Source: Saprospiraceae bacterium (GTDB taxonomy: Bacteria; Bacteroidota; Bacteroidia; Chitinophagales; Saprospiraceae). Taken from it: a stretch of 64,000 nt of DNA. Below the pieces are notes generated by a model. It made no database searches and was not told the DNA's origin. It saw only the letters and a list, made by a program, of their open reading frames with translations. Both the position numbers and the translations under genes were made by a program. The first letter of the stretch is position 1; every line of letters begins with the position of its first letter. Location: assembly GCA_016713025.1 (NCBI GenBank), contig JADJPZ010000004.1, forward strand, positions 3,410,001-3,474,000, given 5' to 3'. Shown in pieces: positions 34,766 to 44,431 of this stretch.

Positions 34766-35545
34766 ATGAAATCAATATTCATTATTCCTGCATTTTTAAC
34801 GATGCTTTTTAATCCAACTTTATCAAAGGCGGCTTTGCCACAAGTGGAGATTTCTGCTGAATTAATAAGTGAAGCCAGAAAAAGAGCCGCAGCAGAAGGC
34901 AGATTACTTTTTGCAGATTTTCATGCTGTCTGGTGTAGTCCCTGCCAATGGATGGAAAAAAACACATACTCCAACCAAACTGTAACAGATATGCTGGAAC
35001 AGAATTATGTAAGAGTAAAAATAGATATAGATGAAGCAGAAGGGTATAAGCTCAAAAAAGACTATGATATAAAATATTTGCCCACTATCCTCATATTCAA
35101 TTCTGATGGAAAGCTTGTAGATCGCATTGAAGAAACTTTATCTCCATTAAAAATGACTGAAATTCTTAGTAAACATAATACCTTAATCAATAAAACCATC
35201 ATCAGGCACGATTTAAATACGGCTCCTTCATTGATATACTCTGATGAATTTATTTCAGAGAGCATGAACAAAATGTCTGATGACTATAAAAAACATTTTT
35301 TGGTAAAACAAACAAACAAAATGTTTAGGGTGCAGGTGGGCGTGTTTTCATCTTATCAAAAAGCAGAACAAATGGTCAAAACATTGACTGATCTGACGGA
35401 TGATCCGATAAGCGTCGTCAGCGAATATACCGACGGAAATCCGGTATTCAAAGTCAGAATGGGCCAATTTGATACTCCGGAAGAAGCCGGAGATTATAAA
35501 ACAAAACTTTTAGCAGAACATAACCTGAATGGTATAGTTAATTGA
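34766..35545 (+). CDS. Periplasmic thioredoxin-fold protein with C-terminal SPOR domain
   Basis: 259 residues. A signal peptide (residues 1-22) precedes a thioredoxin-like domain with DFHAVWCSPCQWMEKNTY (CSPC active site near residue 55) and the cis-Pro segment YLPTILIFNSDGKLVDR. A C-terminal SPOR domain (residues 180-255, MFRVQVGVFSSYQKAEQM, FKVRMGQFDTPEEAGDY) follows. SPOR domains bind denuded peptidoglycan, so this would place a thiol-disulfide or protein-folding activity at septal or remodelled cell wall. The thioredoxin-SPOR fusion is unusual outside Bacteroidota. hutI follows 21 bp downstream. Confidence 0.85.
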   Translation: MKSIFIIPAFLTMLFNPTLSKAALPQVEISAELISEARKRAAAEGRLLFADFHAVWCSPCQWMEKNTYSNQTVTDMLEQNYVRVKIDIDEAEGYKLKKDYDIKYLPTILIFNSDGKLVDRIEETLSPLKMTEILSKHNTLINKTIIRHDLNTAPSLIYSDEFISESMNKMSDDYKKHFLVKQTNKMFRVQVGVFSSYQKAEQMVKTLTDLTDDPISVVSEYTDGNPVFKVRMGQFDTPEEAGDYKTKLLAEHNLNGIVN

Positions 35546-35566
35546 TAAAAATTTTGACCCTTCTTC

Positions 35567-36805
35567 ATGAAAGCAACTCTGATCAAAAACATAGGTAAAA
35601 TCTATGGTATCCATGATAAGCCGTTCCTCAAAGGATCGGCTATGTCATTTTCAGGCATTATTGAAAACGGATACATCGTCATAGAAAATGATAAGATTTC
35701 CTCATTCGGACCTATGGATCAGGCTCCTGAAAATATCAGAAATGTGATCGATGCAGATGGTGGTCTGGTGATGCCGGCTTGGTGCGATAGTCATACACAT
35801 ATCGTGTACGCAGCATCACGTGAAGGCGAATATACTATTCGTCTGAAAGGGGCAACATATGAAGAAATTGCTGCAAATGGCGGAGGAATACTCAATTCCG
35901 CAAAAAAATTACAGCAAACTTCTGAAGATGCTCTGTTTGAATCAGCTTCCCTGAGGCTCAATGAAGTCATAGCTTCAGGTACAGGTGCTATCGAAATAAA
36001 AAGCGGATACGGGCTCACTACTGAAGACGAACTAAAAATGCTTCGCGTCATAAGGAGGCTAAAAGAAAACAGTCCTGCAGCGATTAAAGCTACTTTTCTC
36101 GGCGCACACGCCATACCTGCAGCTTACCAGAATAACAGAGATAAATATATAGATCTGATCATCGATGAGATGATACCAAAAGTAGCCGGCGAAGGCTTGG
36201 CAGATTACTGTGATGTGTTTTGTGACAAAGGATTTTTTACCACCGCAGAAACAGACACTATTCTGAAGTCAGCATCAAAATATGGCCTTAAAGCAAAAAT
36301 TCATGCCAATGAATTAGCTAACTCAGGAGGTGTTCAGACTGGTATCAAAAACAAGGCTATTTCTGTTGATCACCTTGAGCGGATCGGAGATGAAGAAATC
36401 AATGCACTTTTGAGCTCAAATACTATTCCTACAGTATTGCCCTCATGTTCATTTTTTCTCAATATACCATTTGCACCTGCCAGAAAGATGATTGATAGCG
36501 GACTGGGTATCGCTATAGCAACTGATTATAATCCAGGCTCAAGTCCATCCGGCAACATTCCGCTATTGATGGCACTCGCTTGCAATCATATGAGACTCAC
36601 TCCCCAGGAAGCATTTCATGGCGTCACTATCAATGGGGCTGCAGCAATGGAAATCAGTCATAGCTTAGGCAGTATTAGCCCGGGCAAAATTGCAAATCTG
36701 ATCATCACAAAAAAAATACCATCACTTGAATATTTTATATATGCCTTTGGGACCAATCATATATCCAAGGTTATATTAAACGGAAAACTGCATAATACAA
36801 ACTGA
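35567..36805 (+). CDS. hutI: Imidazolonepropionase
   Basis: Hydrolyses imidazolone-5-propionate to N-formimino-glutamate, third step of histidine degradation. It has 412 residues. Amidohydrolase metal ligands are His in CDSHTHIVYAASR near 80, KATFLGAHAIP near 180, KIHANELANSGG near 245 and the late Asp in ATDYNPGSSPS near 325, with the family motif GTGAIEIKSGYGLT near 140. No other hut genes are in the window. It is probably co-transcribed with the thioredoxin-SPOR gene, although no functional link is evident. Confidence 0.94.
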   Translation: MKATLIKNIGKIYGIHDKPFLKGSAMSFSGIIENGYIVIENDKISSFGPMDQAPENIRNVIDADGGLVMPAWCDSHTHIVYAASREGEYTIRLKGATYEEIAANGGGILNSAKKLQQTSEDALFESASLRLNEVIASGTGAIEIKSGYGLTTEDELKMLRVIRRLKENSPAAIKATFLGAHAIPAAYQNNRDKYIDLIIDEMIPKVAGEGLADYCDVFCDKGFFTTAETDTILKSASKYGLKAKIHANELANSGGVQTGIKNKAISVDHLERIGDEEINALLSSNTIPTVLPSCSFFLNIPFAPARKMIDSGLGIAIATDYNPGSSPSGNIPLLMALACNHMRLTPQEAFHGVTINGAAAMEISHSLGSISPGKIANLIITKKIPSLEYFIYAFGTNHISKVILNGKLHNTN

Positions 36806-36932
36806 TAAAGTCTATGAGTATGACAGGCTCAGTAAGTGGATTAGCTTGCCTTTGTTGTATCATTAGGTTAAAGATGGGTTTTACTAATTTGTTCAATAGC
36901 TGAATATACATTGTCCATCTTTTCAAAAACAA

Positions 36933-36962
36933 TTTGTAAGATTATAGATTATACTAACTTTG
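36933..36962 (+). promoter_or_regulatory. Promoter of the polyprenyl synthetase gene
   Basis: TTTG (36933-36936), 18 bp, TAACTTTG (36955-36962): both boxes match the Bacteroidota consensus (-33 TTTG, -7 TAnnTTTG). Start of transcription would be about 20-25 bp before the ATG at 36995. Confidence 0.75.
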
Positions 36963-36994
36963 CTTTCCTTTTCTCTAACAAGTGATTGAATCTC

Positions 36995-37978
36995 ATGATT
37001 GATTTTAGCAGGTATCATAGTTTATTTACAGATTATCTCCAAAAACATCCTTTAGTCAAGGTGCCCCATACGCTTTATGAACCTGCTGACTATATACTGG
37101 CCCTCGGTGGCAAAAGGTTGAGACCCGTATTTGCTTTGATGGGAAGTGATTTGTACAGTCAAAACACTGCAGGTGCTCTGAAAGTAGCTATGGCTGTAGA
37201 AGTATTTCACAATTTTACTTTGGTACATGACGATATCATGGATCAGTCAGACATCAGAAGGGGCAAACCCACTGTGCATAAAAAATACGATATCAACACG
37301 GCTATACTCTCCGGTGATGTAATGCTGATTAAATCCTATGAATATCTGCTGGATCACAGTGACCCGGTTTTAGTAAAATCTTTGCTCACTGAATTCAACA
37401 AAATGGCTGTAGAAGTCTGTGAAGGTCAGCAATATGATGTGGATTTTGAAAATCGTGACGATGTCACTATTCAGCAATATTTACATATGATCACATTAAA
37501 AACAGCTGTCCTCCTTGCCTGTTCACTAAAAATGGGTGCTATGGTAGGAGGTGCATCAGAAAGTGACTGTACACACTTGTATGAATTTGCCAAGAATTAC
37601 GGCATAGCTTTCCAGCTGCAGGATGATTATCTGGATACATTTGGCAACGCTGATGAAGTCGGTAAAAAAATAGGAGGTGACATTATCAAAAACAAAAAAA
37701 CATATCTTTATCTTAAAGCACTTGAGTTGTGTGATGATCATCAACAGCAAACACTTCGACACTTATATTCTGAACTAAATGTATCTATCTCCGATGATGA
37801 AAAAATTACGACTGTAACACAAATATTCAGAAAAACACACGTTGAAGAATACAGCAAACAATTGATCGAGGTGTACAGAGATCTTGCATATTCACATCTG
37901 AGTGCATGTAAGATTGACGAAAACAGTAGAAATCAGATAGGAGAATATATGAATGGTCTATTGTTCAGAAAGTATTAA
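36995..37978 (+). CDS. Polyprenyl diphosphate synthase (trans-isoprenyl type)
   Basis: Condenses isopentenyl diphosphate units onto an allylic primer for quinone side chains or related lipids. About 327 residues from the ATG at 36995; a TTG at 36986 would add three residues. First Asp-rich motif LVHDDIMDQSDIRRGKPT near 85, second FQLQDDYLDTFGN near 210, and ALGGKRLRP near 45. The length and KR.RP start fit octaprenyl/farnesyl-type synthases; chain length cannot be read directly. A good promoter lies just upstream, and the repeat at 38011-38185 follows, so it is probably monocistronic. Confidence 0.92.
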   Translation: MIDFSRYHSLFTDYLQKHPLVKVPHTLYEPADYILALGGKRLRPVFALMGSDLYSQNTAGALKVAMAVEVFHNFTLVHDDIMDQSDIRRGKPTVHKKYDINTAILSGDVMLIKSYEYLLDHSDPVLVKSLLTEFNKMAVEVCEGQQYDVDFENRDDVTIQQYLHMITLKTAVLLACSLKMGAMVGGASESDCTHLYEFAKNYGIAFQLQDDYLDTFGNADEVGKKIGGDIIKNKKTYLYLKALELCDDHQQQTLRHLYSELNVSISDDEKITTVTQIFRKTHVEEYSKQLIEVYRDLAYSHLSACKIDENSRNQIGEYMNGLLFRKY

Positions 37979-38010
37979 TTAAGGTATAAATTATTGTTTG
38001 TTTCCGTTTT

Positions 38011-38185
38011 TATAACAAATTGCACAAATTCATATTTTCTTCCCCGCTAACCATGCCTGTTTTTACGCAGACAGGCAGGCTCATCACCTAAAGAGCTTGT
38101 TAAGCTACACTTGTGACGAGCCACCCAATCCAACCACGTTTTACCGTGTATTAAGAATAATACTGAAAAGATGCAACTTGTTATA
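38011..38185. repeat. Small repeat with TATAACAAATTGC ends
   Basis: 175 bp with imperfect inverted ends TATAACAAATTGC and GCAACTTGTTATA. The interior (CCCCGCT, CTAAAGAGCTTG, CCAATCCAACCAC, AAGAATAATACTGAAA) recurs at 41087-41232 inside another repeat. It lies between the polyprenyl synthetase and the caspase-like gene; no gene is present. Confidence 0.68.
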
Positions 38186-38229
38186 CACACGTTTGTTTCC
38201 CATTTGTTCTCACTTTCAAATTAATATTT

Positions 38230-38237
38230 TATATTTG
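38230..38237 (+). promoter_or_regulatory. Candidate -7 promoter box (TATATTTG) of the caspase-like gene
   Basis: Perfect TAnnTTTG match 19 bp before the ATG at 38256. No TTTG occurs at the best -33 distance (nearest at 38203-38206, spacing 23), so activity is plausible rather than certain. Confidence 0.45.
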
Positions 38238-38255
38238 CACCATAACCCCAAAAGT

Positions 38256-39863
38256 ATGAAACATAGAATTCTAATTCTTTTCGGCTTAGTTTTAATAGGT
38301 ATACAAAACATATCTGCTATGGAATTAAATAGTAGGTCATGTTCTTTGAGCCAACCCATATTTGATACTAACATAAATCTGAAAATATCCGATAGACCAA
38401 CAGGTCTTGTCACGGTCAAGGCGGTGCTGGTCATTTGTGATCATTATGAGTCACCGGACAATAATAACATCGCTCAAAGTCTTAGAGTTGACTTAGCTAC
38501 ATTAAACCAGATGTTGGATATCATAGAAAAAAGAAATATTGTCAAAGTGGAGAAAACAGTTCTTCAGGGTACAAAAGCAACAAAGACTAATATTGTTACC
38601 ACACTCAAAGCAATTCAAAACGATAAGGACGACATCATCATGTATTACTTTACCGGACATGGTTTTATGGAAAAAGGTAAAACATTCATGTTGACTTCAG
38701 ATGAAAAAAATTTGGGTAGAGATGAAGTTGCATCAATCATTGAATCAAAGAAATCGCGCTTGAATATGCTTATTACTGATTGTTGTTCAAATGCCATTGA
38801 TAATTTAACTATGGCCAGAAGTATAAACAGAAGTGGTCAAAAAATTGCTGCAGGTGATTTTGATCAAATTTATAAGGATTTGTTTTTGGGGTACGAGGGT
38901 TTTATGCATTTATCAGCAGCAACTGAAGGCGAAAAAGCATTTTCAAATAATGATTTAGGTGGTTTTTTTACTTATCATTTTATAAAAGAGGGCCTGATCA
39001 AGAAGCCGGTTAATAATTGGGCAGAGATTTTTACAGATTCTAAAAATAAGACGTCTCAGTTGTTTATGAAAATGGATGATCAAAGCAAATCAAATCTGGC
39101 AGCCGAAGGAATAAAAAATCAAACAGCCAAGGCGTATTCTTTGCCGAAGGCAAAATCGAGTATTATAAGTAAAGCACCTGTAAATACCGGCACCATCCCC
39201 AAAGGAACCATCAATATCTTCAACTATACAGAAAACAATGTTAGCTTTTTTATAGACAACAATGATCCATCCAAGGAATGGGAAGAGTCCAAGGTTATAG
39301 ATATGTCTGTTGATGCGGGTAAAAGTGTTTTGATAAATCAGGGAATAGCCATAGTAGGTTATGAGTTTGAAGATCAGGATTATTATTTTGAACTGGAGAA
39401 TGGAGACTATTTTTTAGCCATAGATGAAGTAGGAAGCTTGGAGATGTTTGTCAAAGACCCCGATATAAATCAAACCAATTTTGCATCAGTAGCCTTCATG
39501 GATTATAAGAGTTTTTTTGTCGGACAATGGGAGTGGGATGATGCAAAATCCGGGGAAGTGATTGTGACCGATTTTGATGCAGATACCTTTGTGGATATGT
39601 ATACTACAGAAGCTAACAATCAAACGGGCACCTGGATGGTGAGAAAACAGGAAATAGAAGGATATGATTACAATTTTATATCCTTCATATATGATAATGA
39701 AGGTACTCCATTGCTTTTGGATTACTTAATAGATTATGATGATGAATTTCCCGATCAGGTTCAATTGATTTTTATAAGTGCATTTGAAGGTGACAAGCAG
39801 ATGACCTATGAAGAAGCAGAACAGTTTCTCGAACCTTCAGTGATAATGTACAGAGTCCCGTAA
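38256..39863 (+). CDS. Secreted caspase-like (C14) peptidase with a C-terminal region of unknown function
   Basis: About 535 residues from the ATG at 38256 (the open frame extends upstream through a repeat, but this start gives a signal peptide MKHRILILFGLVLIGIQNIS). The caspase-fold domain covers residues 50-290: strand VKAVLVICDHYESP, catalytic His in IMYYFTGHGF near 135 and catalytic Cys in LNMLITDCCSNAID near 178. The basic/acidic pattern of metacaspases is not obvious, so the subtype is open. The C-terminal 230 residues are acidic and strand-rich (GTINIFNYTENNVSFFID; EWDDAKSGEVIVTDFD), with no family I recognise. It is probably exported to the periplasm or beyond. Confidence 0.82.
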   Translation: MKHRILILFGLVLIGIQNISAMELNSRSCSLSQPIFDTNINLKISDRPTGLVTVKAVLVICDHYESPDNNNIAQSLRVDLATLNQMLDIIEKRNIVKVEKTVLQGTKATKTNIVTTLKAIQNDKDDIIMYYFTGHGFMEKGKTFMLTSDEKNLGRDEVASIIESKKSRLNMLITDCCSNAIDNLTMARSINRSGQKIAAGDFDQIYKDLFLGYEGFMHLSAATEGEKAFSNNDLGGFFTYHFIKEGLIKKPVNNWAEIFTDSKNKTSQLFMKMDDQSKSNLAAEGIKNQTAKAYSLPKAKSSIISKAPVNTGTIPKGTINIFNYTENNVSFFIDNNDPSKEWEESKVIDMSVDAGKSVLINQGIAIVGYEFEDQDYYFELENGDYFLAIDEVGSLEMFVKDPDINQTNFASVAFMDYKSFFVGQWEWDDAKSGEVIVTDFDADTFVDMYTTEANNQTGTWMVRKQEIEGYDYNFISFIYDNEGTPLLLDYLIDYDDEFPDQVQLIFISAFEGDKQMTYEEAEQFLEPSVIMYRVP

Positions 39864-40023
39864 TGGGTGTTTTAAGTTTGAGTCTTCTCCTAAAGGAAAT
39901 ATTTTTATGATAACCGTAATTATAAAGGTTGCTTATCCCGTTCAATAAAAAAAAATCAATTTTTAAAAAATAGTATACAAATCAACACTCAAAAAAAACA
40001 GATAAAAAACCAGAAGTTCTTCC

Positions 40024-40983
40024 TTATAGTATTTTTATATCCATCATACATCTGAAGTGACCTTTAGGGCAGTGATCATATCCCAATTTTGAACATGGTC
40101 TGCAGGACAGTCCTTCCACTTGAAGATTTGTATGTTTTTCCTGATGATTGCTCCCATAAAAAGGATACATTCCAAAATCAGGAATGGTATTGCCCCACAA
40201 CACAAATATTTCTTTTTGCATAGCTGCTGCTATGTGCATCAAACCAGTGTCGCCTGAAAAAATCCTACTCGCATGTTTTATGATACCGGCACTGACACCC
40301 AAACCTATTTTTCCACAAAAATTGACAACTTTTGCCGGCAACAATGCTGAAATTTCTTCAGCAAGTTGATGGACATCTTGTCCTCCCAGCATAATCGTGG
40401 TATGAGGGTATAATGAAATGATGTCGATACATTTTTCCTTTGGAATGCGTTTGGTAAAATAAGTTGCACCTAACACGAGCACCTGAAATTCCGGAATACC
40501 CTTTATCAATTCCTGTGCATCAAACTCATCTTCCGGCATGATAAAATAGTCAAGACCTTCACCATCATCTTTGATGCCTGTCTCTGATAAAGCATCAAAA
40601 TACCTGTCGACTAAATGTTTACCTTTGGGAAGATTGTTGATCTTCAAATTGACTGTCAGCCATTTTCTGACATTCATTTTATTAAATCTGATCGTTTTGA
40701 CACCAAGAGATTGAGAAATTTTAAATGATTTCATATTCTTTTGCAAATCAACAATCAAATCAAAGTTTTCTGCTTTGAGGCTGGACACAGATGTGGACGA
40801 ATCCGGTTTATACACATGGATTTTATCAATATAAGGATTGTCATGAATGGTATGCGCAAATGATTGTTTGACAAGATAATGAATCTTAGCCCCTGTTTGA
40901 TTTTTTAAACATCTGACCACAGGCGTTGTAAGTACAATATCGCCAATGGATGAAAATCGGATAATGAGAATCTTTTTGATAAT
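40024..40983 (-). CDS. Glycosyltransferase family 9 (heptosyltransferase-like), unusual start codon
   Basis: Lipopolysaccharide-core-type GT9 enzyme. The conserved N terminus reads KKILIIRFSSIGDIVLTTPV and lies upstream of the first standard start (a GTG at 40920, which would remove this essential strand-loop). A stop codon lies only four codons before the KK, and no ATG, GTG or TTG is available between them, so initiation would be at ATT (40983) or ATC (40980). The nucleotide-sugar domain carries LVLGATYFTKRIPKEKC, FCGKIGLGVSAGIIKHA and the family motif FSGDTGLMHIAAAMQKEIFVLWG. The C-terminal CSKLGYDHCPKGHFRCM holds several Cys residues that may bind metal. About 320 residues. Confidence 0.85.
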   Translation of the reverse strand: MIKKILIIRFSSIGDIVLTTPVVRCLKNQTGAKIHYLVKQSFAHTIHDNPYIDKIHVYKPDSSTSVSSLKAENFDLIVDLQKNMKSFKISQSLGVKTIRFNKMNVRKWLTVNLKINNLPKGKHLVDRYFDALSETGIKDDGEGLDYFIMPEDEFDAQELIKGIPEFQVLVLGATYFTKRIPKEKCIDIISLYPHTTIMLGGQDVHQLAEEISALLPAKVVNFCGKIGLGVSAGIIKHASRIFSGDTGLMHIAAAMQKEIFVLWGNTIPDFGMYPFYGSNHQEKHTNLQVEGLSCRPCSKLGYDHCPKGHFRCMMDIKIL

Positions 40984-41039
40984 GATTGTTTTAGTCTATT
41001 ATAAAATATCCATTAAAAGGTCTATAGAACTACCATGTT

Positions 41040-41283
41040 AGAGTATGTTTAAAATTTATCCTTTAGCAATAAAATGTTTTATTGTGTATAACAAATTGCA
41101 CAAATTCATATTTTCTTCCCCGCTACCCTCATTCCCTAAAGAGCTTGTCAAGCTATGCTTGAGACGAGCTCCCCAATCCAACCACATTTTTACCGCCTTA
41201 AAAGAATAATACTGAAAGCGCGCAATTTGTTACACACACAATGTCTTATTCTATTATCCAAAAACAAAATTTAAACATTCTCT
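41040..41283. repeat. AGAGTATGTTTAAA-family element with a nested TAACAAATTGC repeat
   Basis: 244 bp. The outer ends are AGAGTATGTTTAAAATTT and AAATTTAAACATTCTCT. The outer part matches 32257-32333; it is split by a 146-bp segment (41087-41232) with ends TATAACAAATTGC/GCAATTTGTTAC that is related to 38011-38185. Together with AT-rich spacer it makes up the 610-bp gene-free stretch 40984-41593, where I see nothing else except the ppdK leader. Confidence 0.72.
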
Positions 41284-41593
41284 TACAAAGTTACCAATTT
41301 AATTAAATCCCCGCTATGATTTAAATCATGATCTATTGTAAAAAAATAAAATTAGTATATTTTTTCTGTCTAAATTTTAAAATGGGGCTCACCGAATGCC
41401 CGTTTTTTTCTTCGACATAACCCGTCCAGAACCAACATCGGAAAGGAATAAAAGAAGGTATGTGACCATATTTCGTTGCTACACTAATAAACATCATTTC
41501 AGGATATGACTCAAATCAGTTTATATCACCGCCTAAAACTCTTTCTTTGCACTTATATTTTTGATTTTTATCTATTTTTTAAAATTTTATATT

Positions 41594-44204
41594 ATGTCTT
41601 CAGAAAAATATGTTTACAGTTTTGGTGGCGGCCAGGCTGATGGAAACGAATCAATGAAAAATCTGCTGGGTGGCAAAGGTGCCAATCTGGCTGAGATGGC
41701 AGGACATCCCAATTTACTTTTGCCGGTACCTGCTGGGTTTACCGTCACTACAGATGTGTGTACCTATTATTACCAACATGAAAAAACCTATCCACCTTCT
41801 CTTCAGAGTGAAGTAGCTGAAGCTCTGAAAAAAATGGAAAAAATCATGGGCAGAAAATTTGGAGATAAAAAAAATCCATTGCTACTGTCAGTCAGATCAG
41901 GCGCTCGAAGATCTATGCCCGGCATGATGGACACCGTACTGAATCTGGGCCTAAATGATGAAACCATAAAAGGACTAATCGAGCAGACCGGAAATGAAAG
42001 ATTTGCTTATGATGCATATCGACGACTTGTCATGATGTATGCAGACGTGGTTATGGAAAAAGCAGCAGGTATAGAGCCCAAAGGTGGAAAAGGTATCAGG
42101 AGAGTACTGGATGACATCCTTGAAGACGTAAAACATAAACATGGGTATCAGATTGACACAGAATTGACTGCAGACGATCTGAAACATTTGGTTTCGGTTT
42201 TCAAGCGCAAAGTGAAAGATACTTTAGGTCGGGCTTTTCCTGAAGACCCTATCGATCAGTTATGGGGTGGAATCGGTGCTGTGTTTGGTAGTTGGCAAGG
42301 AAAAAGAGCAGTGGAATACCGCCGTATCGAAAAAATTCCGGATGCATGGGGTACCGCTGTCAATGTGCAGGCTATGGTCTTTGGAAATATGGGTAGTGAT
42401 TGTGCAACAGGAGTTGCTTTTACCAGAAACCCTGGTACTGGTGATGATCATTTTTATGGAGAATTTTTGATCAATGCCCAAGGCGAAGACGTCGTAGCAG
42501 GTATCCGAACACCATCTCCGATCAATGATTTTTCTAAAAATGATCAGAGCAGGGATCTTGACACGCTGGAAGAGTTGATGCCAAAAATGTATAAAGAGCT
42601 TGATGAATATCAGAAAAAACTCGAGATCCACTATAGAGACATGCAGGATATTGAGTTCACCATTGAGAAAGGTACGCTTTATATGCTCCAATGTCGAGTA
42701 GGAAAGCGAAATGGTATCGCTGCTGTCAAAATGGCTATGGACTCCGGGAGGAGCAAAAGGTCGGGTAGTTTTTGAATCTGAAAAAGCAGTAGAATGGGCC
42801 GAGAAAAAAATACCTGTCATATTAGTTCGTGATGAAACATCACCTGAAGACGTAGATGGTATGCACGCATCCAAGGCTATTCTCACCAGTAAAGGTGGTA
42901 TGACATCTCATGCTGCATTGGTAGCCAGAGGATGGGGCAAGTGTTGTATTGTCGGCTGTAATGAAATAGAATTCAATTCTGAGTATACCCTATTCAGAAC
43001 CAAAAGTGGCAAAGTCATACATGAAGGTGACTGGATCAGCCTGAACGGCACTACTGGATTAGTATTTGAAGGTGCATTGCCATTAGTTTCAGTCAATATT
43101 GATGAAAACGATTCTTATCGCGAATTGATGAAATTGGTCGACGAAACTAAAGAACTTGAAGTCAGGTCCAATGTGGAAACCCCGGAAGATGCCCTGCATG
43201 CCATCCATTTTGGTGCCACCGGTATTGGTCTGTTCAGAACCGAGCACATGTTCTATGGTGATAACAGTGAAGAACCTCTGTTTTTGTTACGAAAAATGAT
43301 TGTCAGTGATACGGAAGAAGAAAGACGTAAAGCACTTTCAGAACTGGCAGTATATGTCAAAAAAGATATCAAAAGGACCATGGAAGTGATGAACGGACAT
43401 CCTGTCACCATCAGATTGCTTGATCCTCCACTTCATGAATTTGTGCCTCATGACAAAAATAAAATTGCTGAATTGAGCCATGAACTCGGTATCAAGGTGG
43501 CAACATTAAAGAAACGGGTAATTGCTCTTCATGAAAATAATCCAATGCTTGGCCACAGAGGCGTAAGATTGGGTGTAAGTTATCCGGAGATCACTGAAAT
43601 GCAAATCAGAGCTATTTTTGAAGCTGCTGTTGAACTCATTAAAAATGGTAAAAAAGCATTTCCTGAAATCATGGTCCCAGTAACCTGTACTGTAAACGAA
43701 CTCAAAGATCAGAAAAGGATCGTCGAAAAAGTATATGATGAAGTATGCCTCAAAAAGGGCGTGGATAAGATTGATTATGCTTACGGTACCATGATAGAGA
43801 TACCGAGAGCGGCCCTCAAAGCTGACCATATGGCAGAAGAAGCTGAATTTTTCAGCTTTGGAACCAATGACCTCACTCAAATGAGTTTTGGTTTCAGCCG
43901 GGATGATATTGGCGGATTTTTGCCTGCTTATCTGGACAAAAAAATACTGAGAGATGATCCTTTTGTAACCATAGACCAGCAAGGTGTAGGAGAATTGATC
44001 AAAATCGGTCTGGAAAGAGGAAGAAAGACCCGACCAAACCTTGAAGTAGGTATTTGCGGCGAACATGGTGGAGACCCTGAAAGTGTCAAATTCTGCCACA
44101 GGATCGGTATGGATTATGTAAGTTGTTCACCATTCAGAGTGCCCATAGCAAGACTTGCAGCAGCTCAGGCCGCCGTAGAAACACCAAGGCACGCAAAAGT
44201 CTAA
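41594..44204 (+). pseudogene. ppdK: Pyruvate, phosphate dikinase, with an internal deletion and frame change
   Basis: Interconverts pyruvate and phosphoenolpyruvate with ATP and phosphate. The N-terminal ATP-grasp half (VYSFGGGQ, NLLGGKGANLAEM, SVRSGARRSMPGMMDTVLNL) runs from 41594 to about 42745. The frame then changes, and about 46 residues expected between AVKMAMD and the PGGAKGRV motif of the phosphohistidine domain are missing. The second frame continues with the phosphorylated His (GGMTSHAALVARGWG), the PEP-binding barrel (GLFRTEHMF, FSFGTNDLTQM) and the C-terminal Cys motif GICGEHGGDPES. Combined length is about 870 residues. As given the gene cannot make a full enzyme; the deletion junction is at about 42742-42748. 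An assembly error is possible. Confidence 0.85.
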
Positions 44205-44229
44205 AACGTATTTTTCTGAAATATTTTAT

Positions 44230-44270
44230 ACAGGCGATATCAGTTTACTGGTGTCGCCTGTTTTTATTTT
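44230..44270 (+). terminator. Rho-independent terminator after ppdK
   Basis: ACAGGCGA pairs with TCGCCTGT around a 16-base loop, followed by TTTTTATTTT. It ends the ppdK transcript and separates it from the TonB-receptor operon. Confidence 0.75.
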
Positions 44271-44431
44271 ATTTCTTTATTGCCCATTGCACAGTTAGAC
44301 AGAATCTAAAAATATTATGATTAAAAAATGGTAATAAGATATATTTTCACTTTTAACACTTTTTGCTTTTATAAAGCTGTAAAAATTGTCTAATATTGCA
44401 TTTTATTTATAACAACATAAAGAAGGTCTTT

